Source of the DNA: Bacteroidaceae bacterium
Lineage (GTDB): Bacteria > Bacteroidota > Bacteroidia > Bacteroidales > Bacteroidaceae
Direction: 5' to 3'
DNA length: 64,000 bases
Assembly: GCA_017507105.1 (NCBI GenBank)
Contig: JAFWBM010000032.1
Location: forward strand, 51,559 to 115,558
The notes beneath the pieces were generated by a model. The model was given only the letters and a program-made list of their open reading frames with translations, had not been told where the DNA came from and made no database searches. Of the stretch, positions 6,806 to 16,856 are shown piece by piece (the stretch's first letter is position 1; each line of letters begins with the position of its first letter). A program made the translations under genes and the position numbers.

Positions 6806-8998
6806 ATGAAGAACACTTTTTTCATATTGCTTATTACTGTTTTCACTTTCTCATGTACAGGAAGCAAGACCGACTATGCCAAGCTTGTAAACCCGTTTAT
6901 TGGAACAGACTATACCGGTAACGTCTATCCGGGTGCACAAGCACCATTTGGAATGGTACAGCTGAGTCCTGATAACGGACTGCCGGGATGGGACCGTATA
7001 GCCGGCTACTACTACCCCGACAGCACAATAGCAGGATTCAGTCACACACACCTCTCAGGAACAGGTGCAGGCGACCTGTACGACATAAGTTTCATGCCCG
7101 TAAGGGAACCTCTGCACGAAGCAGAGGCACCTTTAGGCGTTCACTCATTGTTCACACACAGCAATGAAGAGGCCCATGCCGGATACTACCGTGTATATCT
7201 CACCGACTATGATATAGATGTAGAACTCACAGCTACTGAACGATGCGGTATACAACGTTACACATACCCCGAAAAAAGCGCTATAGTATTGCTTAATTTG
7301 GGTAAAGCAATGAATTGGGACACTACGACAGATACCCATATAAGATTTATAGACAATTACACCATAGAGGGATACCGTTTCTCTGATGGATGGGCAAGGA
7401 ACCAGAAGATATATTTTCGCACACGATTCTCGCATCCTTTCACAACGACAAGGATAGATTCCATACAGCTATCCCCAAACGATAAAAGCAGCAATATACC
7501 ATCGGTAATTGAATTCCGTTTCACCCTTGACGACAATAAACAACTTATTGTAGCTACAGCTATATCGGGAACCGGAATGGAGGGAGCAGCATTAAATCTC
7601 AAGAAAGAGGCGCCACACAATAGTTTCGACACTTACTGCGAAGAGGTAAACAAGAAATGGAACAGTATGCTCGGACGCATAAAAGTAAAGGGAGGCTCAC
7701 GAGACCAACAGATATGTTTCTACACTGCACTGTACCGCACAATGATTGCACCAACACTCTTTTGCGATGCAGATGGCAAATACATGGGTGCAGACGGCAA
7801 CATACATACAGCAAAGGGATGGCTTAATTTCTCAACCTTCTCGTTATGGGACACCTTCCGCGCAGCACATCCATTGTTCACATACACTGTTCCCGAGCAT
7901 GTAGACGACATGATAAACTCATTCATAGCACACTACGAACAGCACAAGCGACTACCGGTATGGAACATGTGGGGAAGTGAGACTGACATGATGATAGGCT
8001 ACCATGCCGTTCCTGTGATTGTCGATGCCTATCTGAAAGGATTTAAGGGCTTTGATGCTGAAAAAGCATTGAACGCATGTATTGCCAGTGCGAACTGTGA
8101 TGAATACAGAGGAATCGGATTTTACAAAAATAAAGGCTACGTGCCATATGATGTAGCAGATTCATACAATGACGACAATTGGGCCCTATCACGAACATTA
8201 GAATATGCTTTCGACGACTACTGTATCGCACTAATGGCACAAAAGATGGGCAAAGAGGAGATTGCAAATGAGTTTTTCGGTCGTGCCGACAATTGGCGCA
8301 ACGTATACAATCCAAATACAGGATTCATGCAGCCACGTAACAGCAAAGGAGAATTCCAAGAGAAGTTCAATCCCGATGAATACACTCAGCACATCTGCGA
8401 GAGCAATGCATGGCACTATATGTGGAGCGTTCAACATAATATCGACTCACTTATAGCGCTATTAGGCAAGGAACATTTTACCCAGAAGCTTGACAGCATG
8501 TTCACATACACCCCTAACGACAAAAGCGGATTACCGATATTCAGCACCGGAATGATAGGACAATATGCACATGGAAATGAACCCAGCCATCACGTCATAT
8601 ATCTTTTCAATAAGATCGGCGAACCGTATAAGACAGAGAAATATGCAGCACAGGTTATGCATGAACTATACCGTAACACCCCTGATGGACTATGCGGCAA
8701 CGAAGACTGCGGACAAATGTCGGCATGGTACATAATGTCAGCAATGGGTTTCTATCCTGTAAAACCTGTAGGCGGAGAGTATGAACTTGGAACGCCCCTA
8801 TTTCCACATATAGAGATGTATCTGGGAAACGGTAAGACTTTTACAATAAAAGCACCTAAAGTAAACAGAGAAAACATCTACGTAAAGCAACGTCTTCTTA
8901 ATGGCAAGATACACCCCACTACCACCATTACACATAAAGATATAATGGATGGTGGTACTATTGAGATAGAGATGAGTGCTACACCTGAAAATATATAG
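6806..8998 (+). CDS. GH92 alpha-mannosidase, surface/periplasmic lipoprotein
   Basis: A 730-residue glycoside hydrolase of family 92, the calcium-dependent exo-alpha-mannosidases abundant in gut Bacteroidetes that trim N-glycans or yeast mannan. A lipoprotein signal peptide ends FSC (Cys17). The N-terminal beta-sandwich begins NPFIGTDYTGNVYPGA and PFGMVQLSPDN. The (alpha/alpha)6 catalytic part has WDTFRAAHPL, GYHAVPVIVDAYLKG and CGNEDCGQMSAWY, matching the family's catalytic-acid and base regions. Length is typical. It stands alone, with no SusC/SusD pair or polysaccharide-utilisation regulator beside it. It ends 2 nt from the convergent antiporter gene with no terminator between. Confidence 0.95.
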   Translation: MKNTFFILLITVFTFSCTGSKTDYAKLVNPFIGTDYTGNVYPGAQAPFGMVQLSPDNGLPGWDRIAGYYYPDSTIAGFSHTHLSGTGAGDLYDISFMPVREPLHEAEAPLGVHSLFTHSNEEAHAGYYRVYLTDYDIDVELTATERCGIQRYTYPEKSAIVLLNLGKAMNWDTTTDTHIRFIDNYTIEGYRFSDGWARNQKIYFRTRFSHPFTTTRIDSIQLSPNDKSSNIPSVIEFRFTLDDNKQLIVATAISGTGMEGAALNLKKEAPHNSFDTYCEEVNKKWNSMLGRIKVKGGSRDQQICFYTALYRTMIAPTLFCDADGKYMGADGNIHTAKGWLNFSTFSLWDTFRAAHPLFTYTVPEHVDDMINSFIAHYEQHKRLPVWNMWGSETDMMIGYHAVPVIVDAYLKGFKGFDAEKALNACIASANCDEYRGIGFYKNKGYVPYDVADSYNDDNWALSRTLEYAFDDYCIALMAQKMGKEEIANEFFGRADNWRNVYNPNTGFMQPRNSKGEFQEKFNPDEYTQHICESNAWHYMWSVQHNIDSLIALLGKEHFTQKLDSMFTYTPNDKSGLPIFSTGMIGQYAHGNEPSHHVIYLFNKIGEPYKTEKYAAQVMHELYRNTPDGLCGNEDCGQMSAWYIMSAMGFYPVKPVGGEYELGTPLFPHIEMYLGNGKTFTIKAPKVNRENIYVKQRLLNGKIHPTTTITHKDIMDGGTIEIEMSATPENI

Positions 8999-9000
8999 AC

Positions 9001-11022
9001 CTACACTGCCTTATCTGTGGTAAATCCACTCGGGTAAACCAGCAACACGCTTGTCTCTTGATAATCGCGCTGTAATTGTGTAAACAGATGGTCGTGCGAT
9101 GGTCTGAATGATATAGAGCCTTTACGAGCACTTACAATAACAAGCAGATGATCTTTTTTAATTATGCTTGCAAGACGTTTCAGTTCATTACCACCATCAG
9201 TAGGGAAATAGCTGGCATCAACCTTGGCAAACTTTGATACATGTTTCTCAATAAGCCCCATTGTCTGGGGGTGTCCATGATAGCTGACCTTGCACCCAAG
9301 ACCGGAAGCCATATAAGCAGTCTCCTCGACCCAATTCTCGAAACCGGCCTCAAACTCAGCCTTCGCCGGGAATGTTATATGTATTCTCCTTATCGTATTC
9401 AAAGGAATCAAAAGTCGAGCCATCACTATCTGACAACTGAGCCCATTCAACAGTTCGGGCAGTACACCGCCCAAAAAAGTATCATTCGTTGTCTCTTTTT
9501 GATGGAATCCCACAATAAGTTCCTTATAATCATTCTCCTTAATCTCGTGGATAATGCCATAGGCAAGGTTAGTGGTAAGTCTTAATTTTGTAAGCAACGG
9601 AATATTCACCGATGCAGCAATCTTAGCTGCACCCTCCAATACTTTTGCTGCATTACCTTTAAGTTTCTCATCATCGTCAAGTACGACTGTAACAGCCGAT
9701 AGTGGTATGGTAGAGTTCTCTTTTCTTGTCAGCAGTGCAAGATCCATCAATTTGTCCACCATATTAGGATTGGCAAGTGCCAGCAGAGTCTTTTTGGAGG
9801 TATTAAGAGGTTTATCTGCAACCGTTCCCGATACAGTAATGTTGCGCGAAGCCCTATCAGTCGTAATAGAACTTACAGTACATGTAACCAGAATAAGAAG
9901 GATTGTACCGTTCAGCACATCATCATTCAACAGACGTGTACCATCAGGCATAATGATACCATATCCGACAAGAGCAGCCGCAAGAGTGGCTGCAGCTTGT
10001 GAGCTACTCAATCCAAACATCAACTTTTGCTCATCACTATTCATACGGAATGCTTTGGCTGTCAACCATGAAGCAATCCATTTACCCGACAATGCTGTTG
10101 CAACCATTGCCAACATCACCAATAAGGCACCACCACCGGTAAAAAGCACCTTAACATTTATAATCATACCTACTCCTATAAGGAAGTACGGTATAAAGAT
10201 TGCATTGCCGATAAAATCGATACGGCGCATAAGCGGTGACGAATGTGGTATGAGCCTATTGAGTACCAAACCCGTAATAAAGGCGCCGAGGATACCCTCC
10301 ATGCCTACAAGTTCCATCATTCCCGCCCCCAGGAACAACAATGCCATAACAAAAATATATTGTATAGTACCATCGTTGTAGCGACGGAAGAAGTAACGTG
10401 CTATGCGGGGGAAGAAGAATACAATAACAGCAGTAAGCAATATCAGTTTTACCAACAACAGAACAAAAAACCATCCATCGGCCTCACCACTGAAGAGTCC
10501 TCCAACCACAGCAAGAACAAACAACGTAAGTGTATCAGTTATAACCGTACCACCAACAACAAAATTTACACACTTCAATCGCGGAAGTCCGTATCGGGCC
10601 ACGATAGGATAGGAGATAAGAGTGTACGAAGCATACATACTAGCCAGCAGTACAGATGTAATCACTCCGAAATCGAGCAACACCATATTGGTAAACATAC
10701 CCAATGATACAGGTATAAAGAAAGCGAGCAACCCCAACGTCAAAGCACCTCCTTTGTACTCCTTCATCTCTTGCATGTTTATCTCCAGTGCAGCAAGAAA
10801 CATTATATAATAGAGCCCAACCTTCCCAAAAAGTTCGAAACTATCGTCACGCTCAAGGATATTAAAACCATTAGGGCCAACAAGCAGACCCGCCAATATC
10901 ATACCAATGATATGCGGCAAACGCAGTCTCTGAAACAGCAACGGTGCAAATAGTATTATACATAGCACCCAAAAGAATATCCATGTAGGATCAGTAATGG
11001 GAAAGATCGAGTTCCAATTCAT
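9001..11022 (-). CDS. CPA2-family cation:proton antiporter with C-terminal cytosolic domain
   Basis: A 673-residue protein. Residues 1-385 hold about 12 membrane spans with family motifs: LPHIIGMILAGLLVGPNG, FLAALEIN, GGTVITDT and GLSSSQAAATLAAAL. Residues 400-673 form a soluble region with two halves that look like universal-stress (UspA) folds: AVTVVLDDDEKLKGNA...VGFHQKETTNDTF and later IRRIHITFPAKAEFEAGF. It probably moves Na+ or K+ against H+. It follows the DUF3078 gene with a 57-nt gap on the same strand and probably shares its transcript. The ion is not readable from sequence. Confidence 0.85.
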   Translation of the reverse strand: MNWNSIFPITDPTWIFFWVLCIILFAPLLFQRLRLPHIIGMILAGLLVGPNGFNILERDDSFELFGKVGLYYIMFLAALEINMQEMKEYKGGALTLGLLAFFIPVSLGMFTNMVLLDFGVITSVLLASMYASYTLISYPIVARYGLPRLKCVNFVVGGTVITDTLTLFVLAVVGGLFSGEADGWFFVLLLVKLILLTAVIVFFFPRIARYFFRRYNDGTIQYIFVMALLFLGAGMMELVGMEGILGAFITGLVLNRLIPHSSPLMRRIDFIGNAIFIPYFLIGVGMIINVKVLFTGGGALLVMLAMVATALSGKWIASWLTAKAFRMNSDEQKLMFGLSSSQAAATLAAALVGYGIIMPDGTRLLNDDVLNGTILLILVTCTVSSITTDRASRNITVSGTVADKPLNTSKKTLLALANPNMVDKLMDLALLTRKENSTIPLSAVTVVLDDDEKLKGNAAKVLEGAAKIAASVNIPLLTKLRLTTNLAYGIIHEIKENDYKELIVGFHQKETTNDTFLGGVLPELLNGLSCQIVMARLLIPLNTIRRIHITFPAKAEFEAGFENWVEETAYMASGLGCKVSYHGHPQTMGLIEKHVSKFAKVDASYFPTDGGNELKRLASIIKKDHLLVIVSARKGSISFRPSHDHLFTQLQRDYQETSVLLVYPSGFTTDKAV

Positions 11023-11079
11023 TCAAATCAACATCTCTATTTTAAACAAACTTCAAATAATATATTTTCAGTTCAACAA

Positions 11080-12366
11080 TTACCAAGAATAAGATAATCC
11101 CAATGCAAAATACTCCTTGAACTGCCAATAGCCATAAGATTGGCTGTATAGTCCGCGAGAGCTATCATCAAACCTTCCGTGCATAAACAACGTAGTATCA
11201 AGATATTTGTTTATCTTCATTTTTATAGTATTCTCCCAGTTAAAGTATGCACGTGCATAGTTGGTGTAGAACTCCAGTCTTGTATTCAATGTCACATTCT
11301 TAAATATGGTAGCATTGAAAGTAGGCTGTATCTGGGTACCGAAGTCCTCTTTATGATGACGTCCATCCCTTATTCCGTAACGCGATGCCAATTCTGCAAA
11401 ACGCACGAATTTATAGTTATACGAAGACAACGGGGCAACATATACCGACAGGTCCCAATTCTCACCTTCTCGTTTATAATCAAAACCTATTGAGAAGTTG
11501 GCATCGAACGGTGCCATGAAATGCGATACAAAGTCGGGAGAGTTTGTCGGATAACTAGGCATAGACTGTGTCTGCAATGTCATTTTTGCCGATAGATTGA
11601 CATTATTCATAATCTTATATCCAAACTTGGACTCAAGACGTAACATGTCATTATTGGTCTGGTAACTATGCAAAGTATCGCCCGAAACAGTTATGAAACC
11701 CAATTTTGCCTCAAATGTATTTTCGAATGAAATCTTCTTTTTATCGTTATAGTTCAGCGACAATTTGAGACCGGCAATAAGAGTACGGTTGTTCTCACCG
11801 CCTTGTGCCCAGTTCCCGGATATATAGTTCTGTGTAAAGTTTAAAGAAAAACTACCCTTTGTGCGCCAGTAATTGGGTTTCACATCGTCAACCTCCAGCC
11901 CCATATCTACATTTTTAGGAAGTTCCAACGGATTTGTCGCTTTCAATGTAATCTCAGGAGCAGCCTGTGTCGACTCGAAATCACTTGTCACCAACTCGTC
12001 ACGTACTACAGCTTCAGATGTTGTGACAAGTGACGGATAATCTTTATATATATCCAAAAGAATTTTGTCTATTACCTTAGCCCTGCTATCATCTAAAGCC
12101 AATTCACCCTCTTCAAGTTGACTTTGGTCATCACTATCCAAAAGCACCGCATCCTTTATTGTAGACTCGTAAAGCAGTGTCGGTGAGAACAATTTATAAA
12201 AAACCGGATCATTTAACTGTTCACTGTCGGCATTAGAGATATCAAACTGCGCCACAAGCGAATCGAGTGACGATACAAAATAACTCTTCACATCCTGAGC
12301 ATTAGCGATGCTGTGCAAGAAGAAAAAAGAGATTGAAATTGCAAAAAGTAGGGTTTTTCTTTTCAT
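11080..12366 (-). CDS. DUF3078 outer-membrane beta-barrel protein
   Basis: A 428-residue exported protein. The signal peptide is MKRKTLLFAIS with a hydrophobic core cut after IANAQ. Residues 20-150 are a hydrophilic, low-complexity N-terminal part. The DUF3078 region (about 155-428) contains NYWRTKGSFSLNFTQNYISGNWAQGG, a repeating pattern of amphipathic strands, and a C-terminal GLSYSW ending in an aromatic residue as in proteins inserted by BamA. The family is a Bacteroidetes outer-membrane barrel of unknown role. It is divergent from yidC. Confidence 0.85.
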   Translation of the reverse strand: MKRKTLLFAISISFFFLHSIANAQDVKSYFVSSLDSLVAQFDISNADSEQLNDPVFYKLFSPTLLYESTIKDAVLLDSDDQSQLEEGELALDDSRAKVIDKILLDIYKDYPSLVTTSEAVVRDELVTSDFESTQAAPEITLKATNPLELPKNVDMGLEVDDVKPNYWRTKGSFSLNFTQNYISGNWAQGGENNRTLIAGLKLSLNYNDKKKISFENTFEAKLGFITVSGDTLHSYQTNNDMLRLESKFGYKIMNNVNLSAKMTLQTQSMPSYPTNSPDFVSHFMAPFDANFSIGFDYKREGENWDLSVYVAPLSSYNYKFVRFAELASRYGIRDGRHHKEDFGTQIQPTFNATIFKNVTLNTRLEFYTNYARAYFNWENTIKMKINKYLDTTLFMHGRFDDSSRGLYSQSYGYWQFKEYFALGLSYSW

Positions 12367-12383
12367 AGTAATACAATTTTTCG

Positions 12384-12391
12384 CGAAGATA
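12384..12391 (-). promoter_or_regulatory. -7 box for the DUF3078 gene
   Basis: TATCTTCG on the minus strand, 17 nt before the ATG. The same octamer precedes fhs (with a clear -33 element), recF and the DUF4831 gene. No clear -33 element here. Confidence 0.35.
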
Positions 12392-12498
12392 CTATTTTTT
12401 TGGTAAAAACATAAACAGGCACCATTATAAATAATTCTCGCGAACTATGATAAACAAGATTTTTATAGATAAAAGAGGTTTTATTGCCATATTTTTGC

Positions 12499-12506
12499 TA
12501 ACTTTG
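12499..12506 (+). promoter_or_regulatory. -7 box for yidC
   Basis: TAACTTTG matches the consensus and lies 44 nt before the yidC ATG. An alternative TATTTTTG box sits just upstream. No convincing -33 element. Confidence 0.4.
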
Positions 12507-12550
12507 CAGGCAATTATTAAATCGAGTAAAAGAGACACAAATAGATAATC

Positions 12551-14479
12551 ATGGATAAAAGAAGCATTATCGGATACCTGCTTATTGCAGCCACACTATT
12601 TGGTTATATGTATTTTAACCAGCCCGATCCACAAGCCATTGAAGCACAGAAACATTATCAAGATTCTATTGCTGCCATACAATACGAACAAGAATTGGCA
12701 AGCATCAAAGAGGCAGAACAACGCCAAGCACAATTGGATGCATTGGAGCAAGACAGTACATCACTATTGTTCAATGCATTGAAGGGTGAAGAGCAGTTCA
12801 TCACATTGGCAAACGACAAAATAAGCCTGCGCATCTCAACATTGGGTGGTCGTGTATGCTCGGCTACTCTAAGCGACTACAATGACCAGCAAGGCAATCC
12901 CATCACGCTTTTCAACGAGACCGACCATATAACTGTACGCAATTCACGTCGCGGCAGTGAAGAGCTTTACAACCAGTTCTATTTTACCATTGACGGCAAG
13001 GAGAACAACATAAACACATCGGAACTATATTTTACCCCCACACAGGTAACCGGCAACAGTGTAGTCATGCGTCTGGCCTTTACTGCAGACAAATACATAG
13101 ACTTCACATACAGACTGCTCCCCGACAGCTATATGCTAAACCTCGCGATAGAGGCACATAACATGCAAGGAACACTTCCCGGCTCTACACGCGAAATAGG
13201 AATCAATTGGGACCAGCTATTACGCCAGCAAGAGAAAGGTTTTACATTCGAACAGCAATACACAAACATAACATACAAACTTGCCGACGACGACACCGAC
13301 AACCTCAGCGAGCGCAGCAACGACAAAGAGAATATCGACGAACCGGTAGATTGGGTTGCTTTCAAGAATCAGTTTTTCTCGTGCATTGTAATTGCTGCAG
13401 ACGAATTCAACAGCGTATCTCTCTCATCAGACACCATCAACGAGGGTAAGGGATACATGAAGAACTGCTCAGCCTCCATGTACACCCCATTCGATCCAAG
13501 TGGCAAGCAGGCTACCGACCTACAGTTCTATTTTGGCCCCAACAAATATAGTGAACTAAAAGCCAGCAACAACCTCTCGATAAACGAGGACAAAGAGTTG
13601 CAGCTACATAAGTTAATATATTTCGGATGGCCCATCGTGCGCCTTATAAACCGATTCGGAATAGTATACCTGTTCGATTGGCTGACCAGTTGGGGACTTA
13701 GTATGGGAGTCGTATTATTACTGCTTACCCTCATAGTAAAAGCTGTAGTATATCCCTTCACATACAAATCGTATGTTTCGTCGGCAAAGATGAGAGCCCT
13801 GAAACCATACATCGACGAAGTAAACGCAAAGTACCCGAAGCCCGAAGATGCAATGAAGAAGCAGCAGGAGATTATGACTCTATACAGCAAGTATGGAGCC
13901 AACCCTATGGGAGGTTGCCTACCCATGCTCATTCAGATGCCAATATTCATTGCACTCTTTAACTTTGTGCCTAATGCCATAGAGTTACGACAAGAGAGTT
14001 TCCTATGGGCACATGACCTATCCTCTTACGATGCCCTTATAAGTTGGGGAACATCTATCTGGCCTATAGGCAACCACATAAGCATCTTCTGTCTTCTATT
14101 CTGCGTAACACAGATACTGAACACCTATTACACATCCAAGATGCAACCCAACATGGGAGGTTCACCCGAGCAAGAGACACAGATGAAAGTCATGCGTTGG
14201 ATGATGTACTTAATGCCAATAATGTTCTTCTTCATCTTCAACGACTACTCATCAGGACTTAACTACTACTACTTCCTATCTACACTCATAAGCGTATTGA
14301 TATTCATATACCTTAGAAGAACCGTCAAGGAAGAAGAGCTACTCCGTAAGATGGAGACATTCTATGAGTCGAACAAGAACAACCCTGCAAAGCGCAGCGG
14401 AATGATGGCACGTCTCGAAGCACTGCAACAAGAGCAGCAGCGTCTGCTCGAGGAGCAACAGAAGAGAAAAAAGAAATAA
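12551..14479 (+). CDS. yidC: Membrane protein insertase YidC
   Basis: A 642-residue insertase that places proteins in the inner membrane with or without SecYEG. An N-terminal span (about 5-24) is followed by a large periplasmic domain (about 80-350) and the conserved five-helix core (about 365-600): FDWLTSWGLSMGVVLLLL, the cytosolic coiled coil with SSAKMRALKPYIDEVN carrying the groove arginine, GGCLPMLIQMPIFIALF, and the final spans. The tail is lysine-rich (KRKKK), suited to ribosome contact. Length is normal for Bacteroidetes. It is followed 20 nt later by an uncharacterised gene and then a terminator, so the two form an operon. Confidence 0.97.
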   Translation: MDKRSIIGYLLIAATLFGYMYFNQPDPQAIEAQKHYQDSIAAIQYEQELASIKEAEQRQAQLDALEQDSTSLLFNALKGEEQFITLANDKISLRISTLGGRVCSATLSDYNDQQGNPITLFNETDHITVRNSRRGSEELYNQFYFTIDGKENNINTSELYFTPTQVTGNSVVMRLAFTADKYIDFTYRLLPDSYMLNLAIEAHNMQGTLPGSTREIGINWDQLLRQQEKGFTFEQQYTNITYKLADDDTDNLSERSNDKENIDEPVDWVAFKNQFFSCIVIAADEFNSVSLSSDTINEGKGYMKNCSASMYTPFDPSGKQATDLQFYFGPNKYSELKASNNLSINEDKELQLHKLIYFGWPIVRLINRFGIVYLFDWLTSWGLSMGVVLLLLTLIVKAVVYPFTYKSYVSSAKMRALKPYIDEVNAKYPKPEDAMKKQQEIMTLYSKYGANPMGGCLPMLIQMPIFIALFNFVPNAIELRQESFLWAHDLSSYDALISWGTSIWPIGNHISIFCLLFCVTQILNTYYTSKMQPNMGGSPEQETQMKVMRWMMYLMPIMFFFIFNDYSSGLNYYYFLSTLISVLIFIYLRRTVKEEELLRKMETFYESNKNNPAKRSGMMARLEALQQEQQRLLEEQQKRKKK

Positions 14480-14499
14480 ATATATAAAGAAAGTATAAC

Positions 14500-15132
14500 A
14501 TGGGACTTTTTAATTTTTTCAAAAAGAAAAACAATACAACAGAGAAGGTTGGAGGCATGGAAGACTTCATGACCCTCATACGAGTATACTATCAGTCGGT
14601 ACTTGCAGCCAACCTCGGAATAACCAATATAGGAATGTTACCCGACATGGCAACATTCAAACGTACACTCAAGGTTGCCACACAAAACAACAAGCTGGGA
14701 GTGGCAGAGCGTAGCAGGTGCAAGAAGATGCTTGAACAGATATACGGCATGAACGATGAGTTTTTCAAAGAGATTGACTCATCTATAAAAAAGAACTGCA
14801 AGAACATGAACAGTGTACAGCCCTATCTGTTTGCCTTTCAGGGTTTCAACAACGATTTAATGATGTTGGTAAGTAATCTTCTAAGTTGGAAATTGCGTGT
14901 GCCATCTATTTTCAAGGGTATGTTGCGAAGCCTCACCGAGAAGACCATCAATGACATTCTTACCAAAAACAACTGGAAAGACGAAGCTACATTCAAAACT
15001 GTATATGCAGTAAGACAATACAAAGAGCGCCTGGGATACTCTGAAAAATGGATGGTCGACTATGTATACAAGATTGTAACGTTGGCAAAGAAAGAGCCGC
15101 GTCCACAAGCCGAAGATATGGACAAAAAATAA
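14500..15132 (+). CDS. Uncharacterised soluble protein in the yidC operon
   Basis: A 210-residue protein I do not recognise. It has no signal peptide or membrane span. The first 14 residues are rich in Phe and Lys (GLFNFFKKK), which could act as an amphipathic membrane-binding helix. The rest looks all-alpha, with conserved-looking blocks PDMATFKRTLKVATQ, KKMLEQIYGMNDEFF and YAVRQYKERLGYSEKWMVDYVYK. It starts 20 nt after yidC and shares its terminator, so a link to membrane-protein insertion is possible but unproven. Confidence 0.7.
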   Translation: MGLFNFFKKKNNTTEKVGGMEDFMTLIRVYYQSVLAANLGITNIGMLPDMATFKRTLKVATQNNKLGVAERSRCKKMLEQIYGMNDEFFKEIDSSIKKNCKNMNSVQPYLFAFQGFNNDLMMLVSNLLSWKLRVPSIFKGMLRSLTEKTINDILTKNNWKDEATFKTVYAVRQYKERLGYSEKWMVDYVYKIVTLAKKEPRPQAEDMDKK

Positions 15133-15142
15133 AAATCTTTAT

Positions 15143-15191
15143 ATAGCAAAAGGCTGAGTGACAAACTTTTCTGTCGACAGCCTTTTGCTAT
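15143..15191 (+). terminator. Terminator of the yidC operon
   Basis: A 14-bp perfect stem (ATAGCAAAAGGCTG with its complement) around a 21-nt loop, with CCTTTT in the 3' arm and TTTATAATAA after it. Starts 10 nt after the stop codon. Confidence 0.65.
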
Positions 15192-15215
15192 TTATAATAA
15201 ATCAGAATAATAAAA

Positions 15216-16127
15216 ATGCTCCATTTCAAGCCGATAACAATAGATAGCGCCGAGGATTTACTACCCTTTGCCATAGCCCAATACACACAATCATGCGACT
15301 ATACGCCCGGTAATCTTATAATGTGGGCACGTTTCATGGACTATAAATACGCTATATGGGAGAAAACCCTCTTCATATCATGCAAGTCACAAGCCGACCT
15401 TCAGAGTAGAGCCTACCTAGCACCTATAGGCGAACTTCCATTCGAGAGCTCAATTGCCATCCTGCAGCAGCATTGTCAGGAGAGAGATGAAGTTTTACGT
15501 CTGACAGCAGTCCCGGAATCATTTGCAAATGATATATCAGCTATTCTACCCCATTACACAGCACACACACTTGAAAATTGGAGTGACTATATATATAGCG
15601 CCTCATCACTGGCAACACTTCAAGGTAAAGCCTTAAACAAAAAACGCAACAGATACAATAAATTTCAAGCAGAATATCCCAATCATAGCTATAGCCGTTG
15701 TACTGAATCGGATATTGCTGAGATTATAAAGTTTTTGGTTGTAGAGAGAGAATGTCAGAAGAACCGCGACGACAACATGAGATGTTACGAACAGTGGCAA
15801 TGCATAGCAACAGTAAAAAACCTCAAATTATATAAACAGAAAGCAGCCATACTTAGAGTAAACGGAGAGATAGCAGCATTCACATTAGGCGAACTATTCG
15901 GAGAGACACTCTACACCCATATTGAAAAAGCCAAGCGCGATATCATTGGAGCCGGAGAAGCCATAAACCGCTACTTTGCAGCTGACATGCTTGACGAATA
16001 TCCCAATCTGAAATATATAAACCGCGAAGAAGATTTAGGCGACCCGGGATTGCGCCAGGTAAAGAGAGCCTACAACCCATTATTGATGTTACACCGTTAC
16101 GAAATGATACCCCGAGAGCATGATTAA
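15216..16127 (+). CDS. DUF2156 protein (GNAT-fold, lysyltransferase-type domain)
   Basis: A 303-residue cytosolic protein matching the DUF2156 pattern, the domain seen at the C-terminus of phosphatidylglycerol lysyltransferases. Landmarks are a front region SCDYTPGNLIMWARFM, a middle LNKKRNRYNKF, and a back half with AAFTLGELFGETLYTHIEKA, GAGEAINRYFAADML and YINREEDLGDPGLRQVKRAYNP. There is no membrane domain, so it is not a full MprF. Its stop overlaps the start of the following GNAT gene by 8 nt, so they are coupled. The substrate is unknown; transfer of an aminoacyl or acyl group is a family inference. Confidence 0.82.
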   Translation: MLHFKPITIDSAEDLLPFAIAQYTQSCDYTPGNLIMWARFMDYKYAIWEKTLFISCKSQADLQSRAYLAPIGELPFESSIAILQQHCQERDEVLRLTAVPESFANDISAILPHYTAHTLENWSDYIYSASSLATLQGKALNKKRNRYNKFQAEYPNHSYSRCTESDIAEIIKFLVVERECQKNRDDNMRCYEQWQCIATVKNLKLYKQKAAILRVNGEIAAFTLGELFGETLYTHIEKAKRDIIGAGEAINRYFAADMLDEYPNLKYINREEDLGDPGLRQVKRAYNPLLMLHRYEMIPREHD

Positions 16128-16608
16128 AGAACCGGATAAAGCATGTATCGAGCTATGGAGAGAGGTTTTCGGCGACAGTGAGCAGTTTATCTCGCAATTC
16201 ATGCAACACCATTACAATGAGAGCAATATGCTCTACATTGAAAAAGATGGCAAGTTTCTTTCCATGTTGCATCTACTTATATTCAAACACAATAGTTACA
16301 AGGTCGGATACATATATGCAGTAGCCACATCCCCTAAGGCACGCAACAAAGGCTATGCCACACAACTAATACATCAGGCTATAGAGATGGCAGAAAAGCA
16401 GGGACTATCAGCCATATATCTTATTCCGGCAAAGGAGAGCCTATACAAGTACTACGAAAGATTCGGATTTCAAGGGAGCCGCAAGATAGAGTTCCATACC
16501 AATGACGGATTTGATTTCGGAACAGGAGAAAAGGATTCCGACTATGCAAGTTTTTTGCTTCTCTCGCCCCATTATATGATAACAGAGAATATACTATTAG
16601 AAAAATAA
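16120..16608 (+). CDS. GNAT-family N-acetyltransferase
   Basis: A 162-residue acetyltransferase. The acetyl-CoA motif is clear: VGYIYAVATSPKARNKGYATQLI (strand 4 and the pyrophosphate loop R-x-K-G-Y-A-T), followed by ISAIYLIPAKESLYKYYERFGF, the usual strand 5 and aromatic helix. It starts 8 nt before the DUF2156 stop, so the two are translated together. The substrate cannot be read from sequence. Confidence 0.87.
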   Translation: MIKEPDKACIELWREVFGDSEQFISQFMQHHYNESNMLYIEKDGKFLSMLHLLIFKHNSYKVGYIYAVATSPKARNKGYATQLIHQAIEMAEKQGLSAIYLIPAKESLYKYYERFGFQGSRKIEFHTNDGFDFGTGEKDSDYASFLLLSPHYMITENILLEK

Positions 16609-16830
16609 TAGTAACAACCACGCACAGCCACTCATTCAGGAACAACCTGCGTTCTCTGAATTATAGTTCAAAGAAAGGGCAACCACAACCAAAAACATTT
16701 TGTGCCATTTAAAAAGAAATATAGATAAAACCAGGTAAAACTTCCATTAAAACAACATACTCACCCCTCCTGTAATGCTTTTAAATAGATAAAAATAGTT
16801 ACAAATCTTTCGAGATTCCGAAAATTCATA

Positions 16831-16838
16831 TATATTTG
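16831..16838 (+). promoter_or_regulatory. -7 box for the coiled-coil/zapA operon
   Basis: TATATTTG, 18 nt before the ATG at 16857. A weak -33 (TTTCG) sits about 20 nt upstream. The 16609-16856 gap otherwise shows nothing I can name. Confidence 0.45.
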
Positions 16839-16856
16839 TGAGTTGATTGCTGTAAT

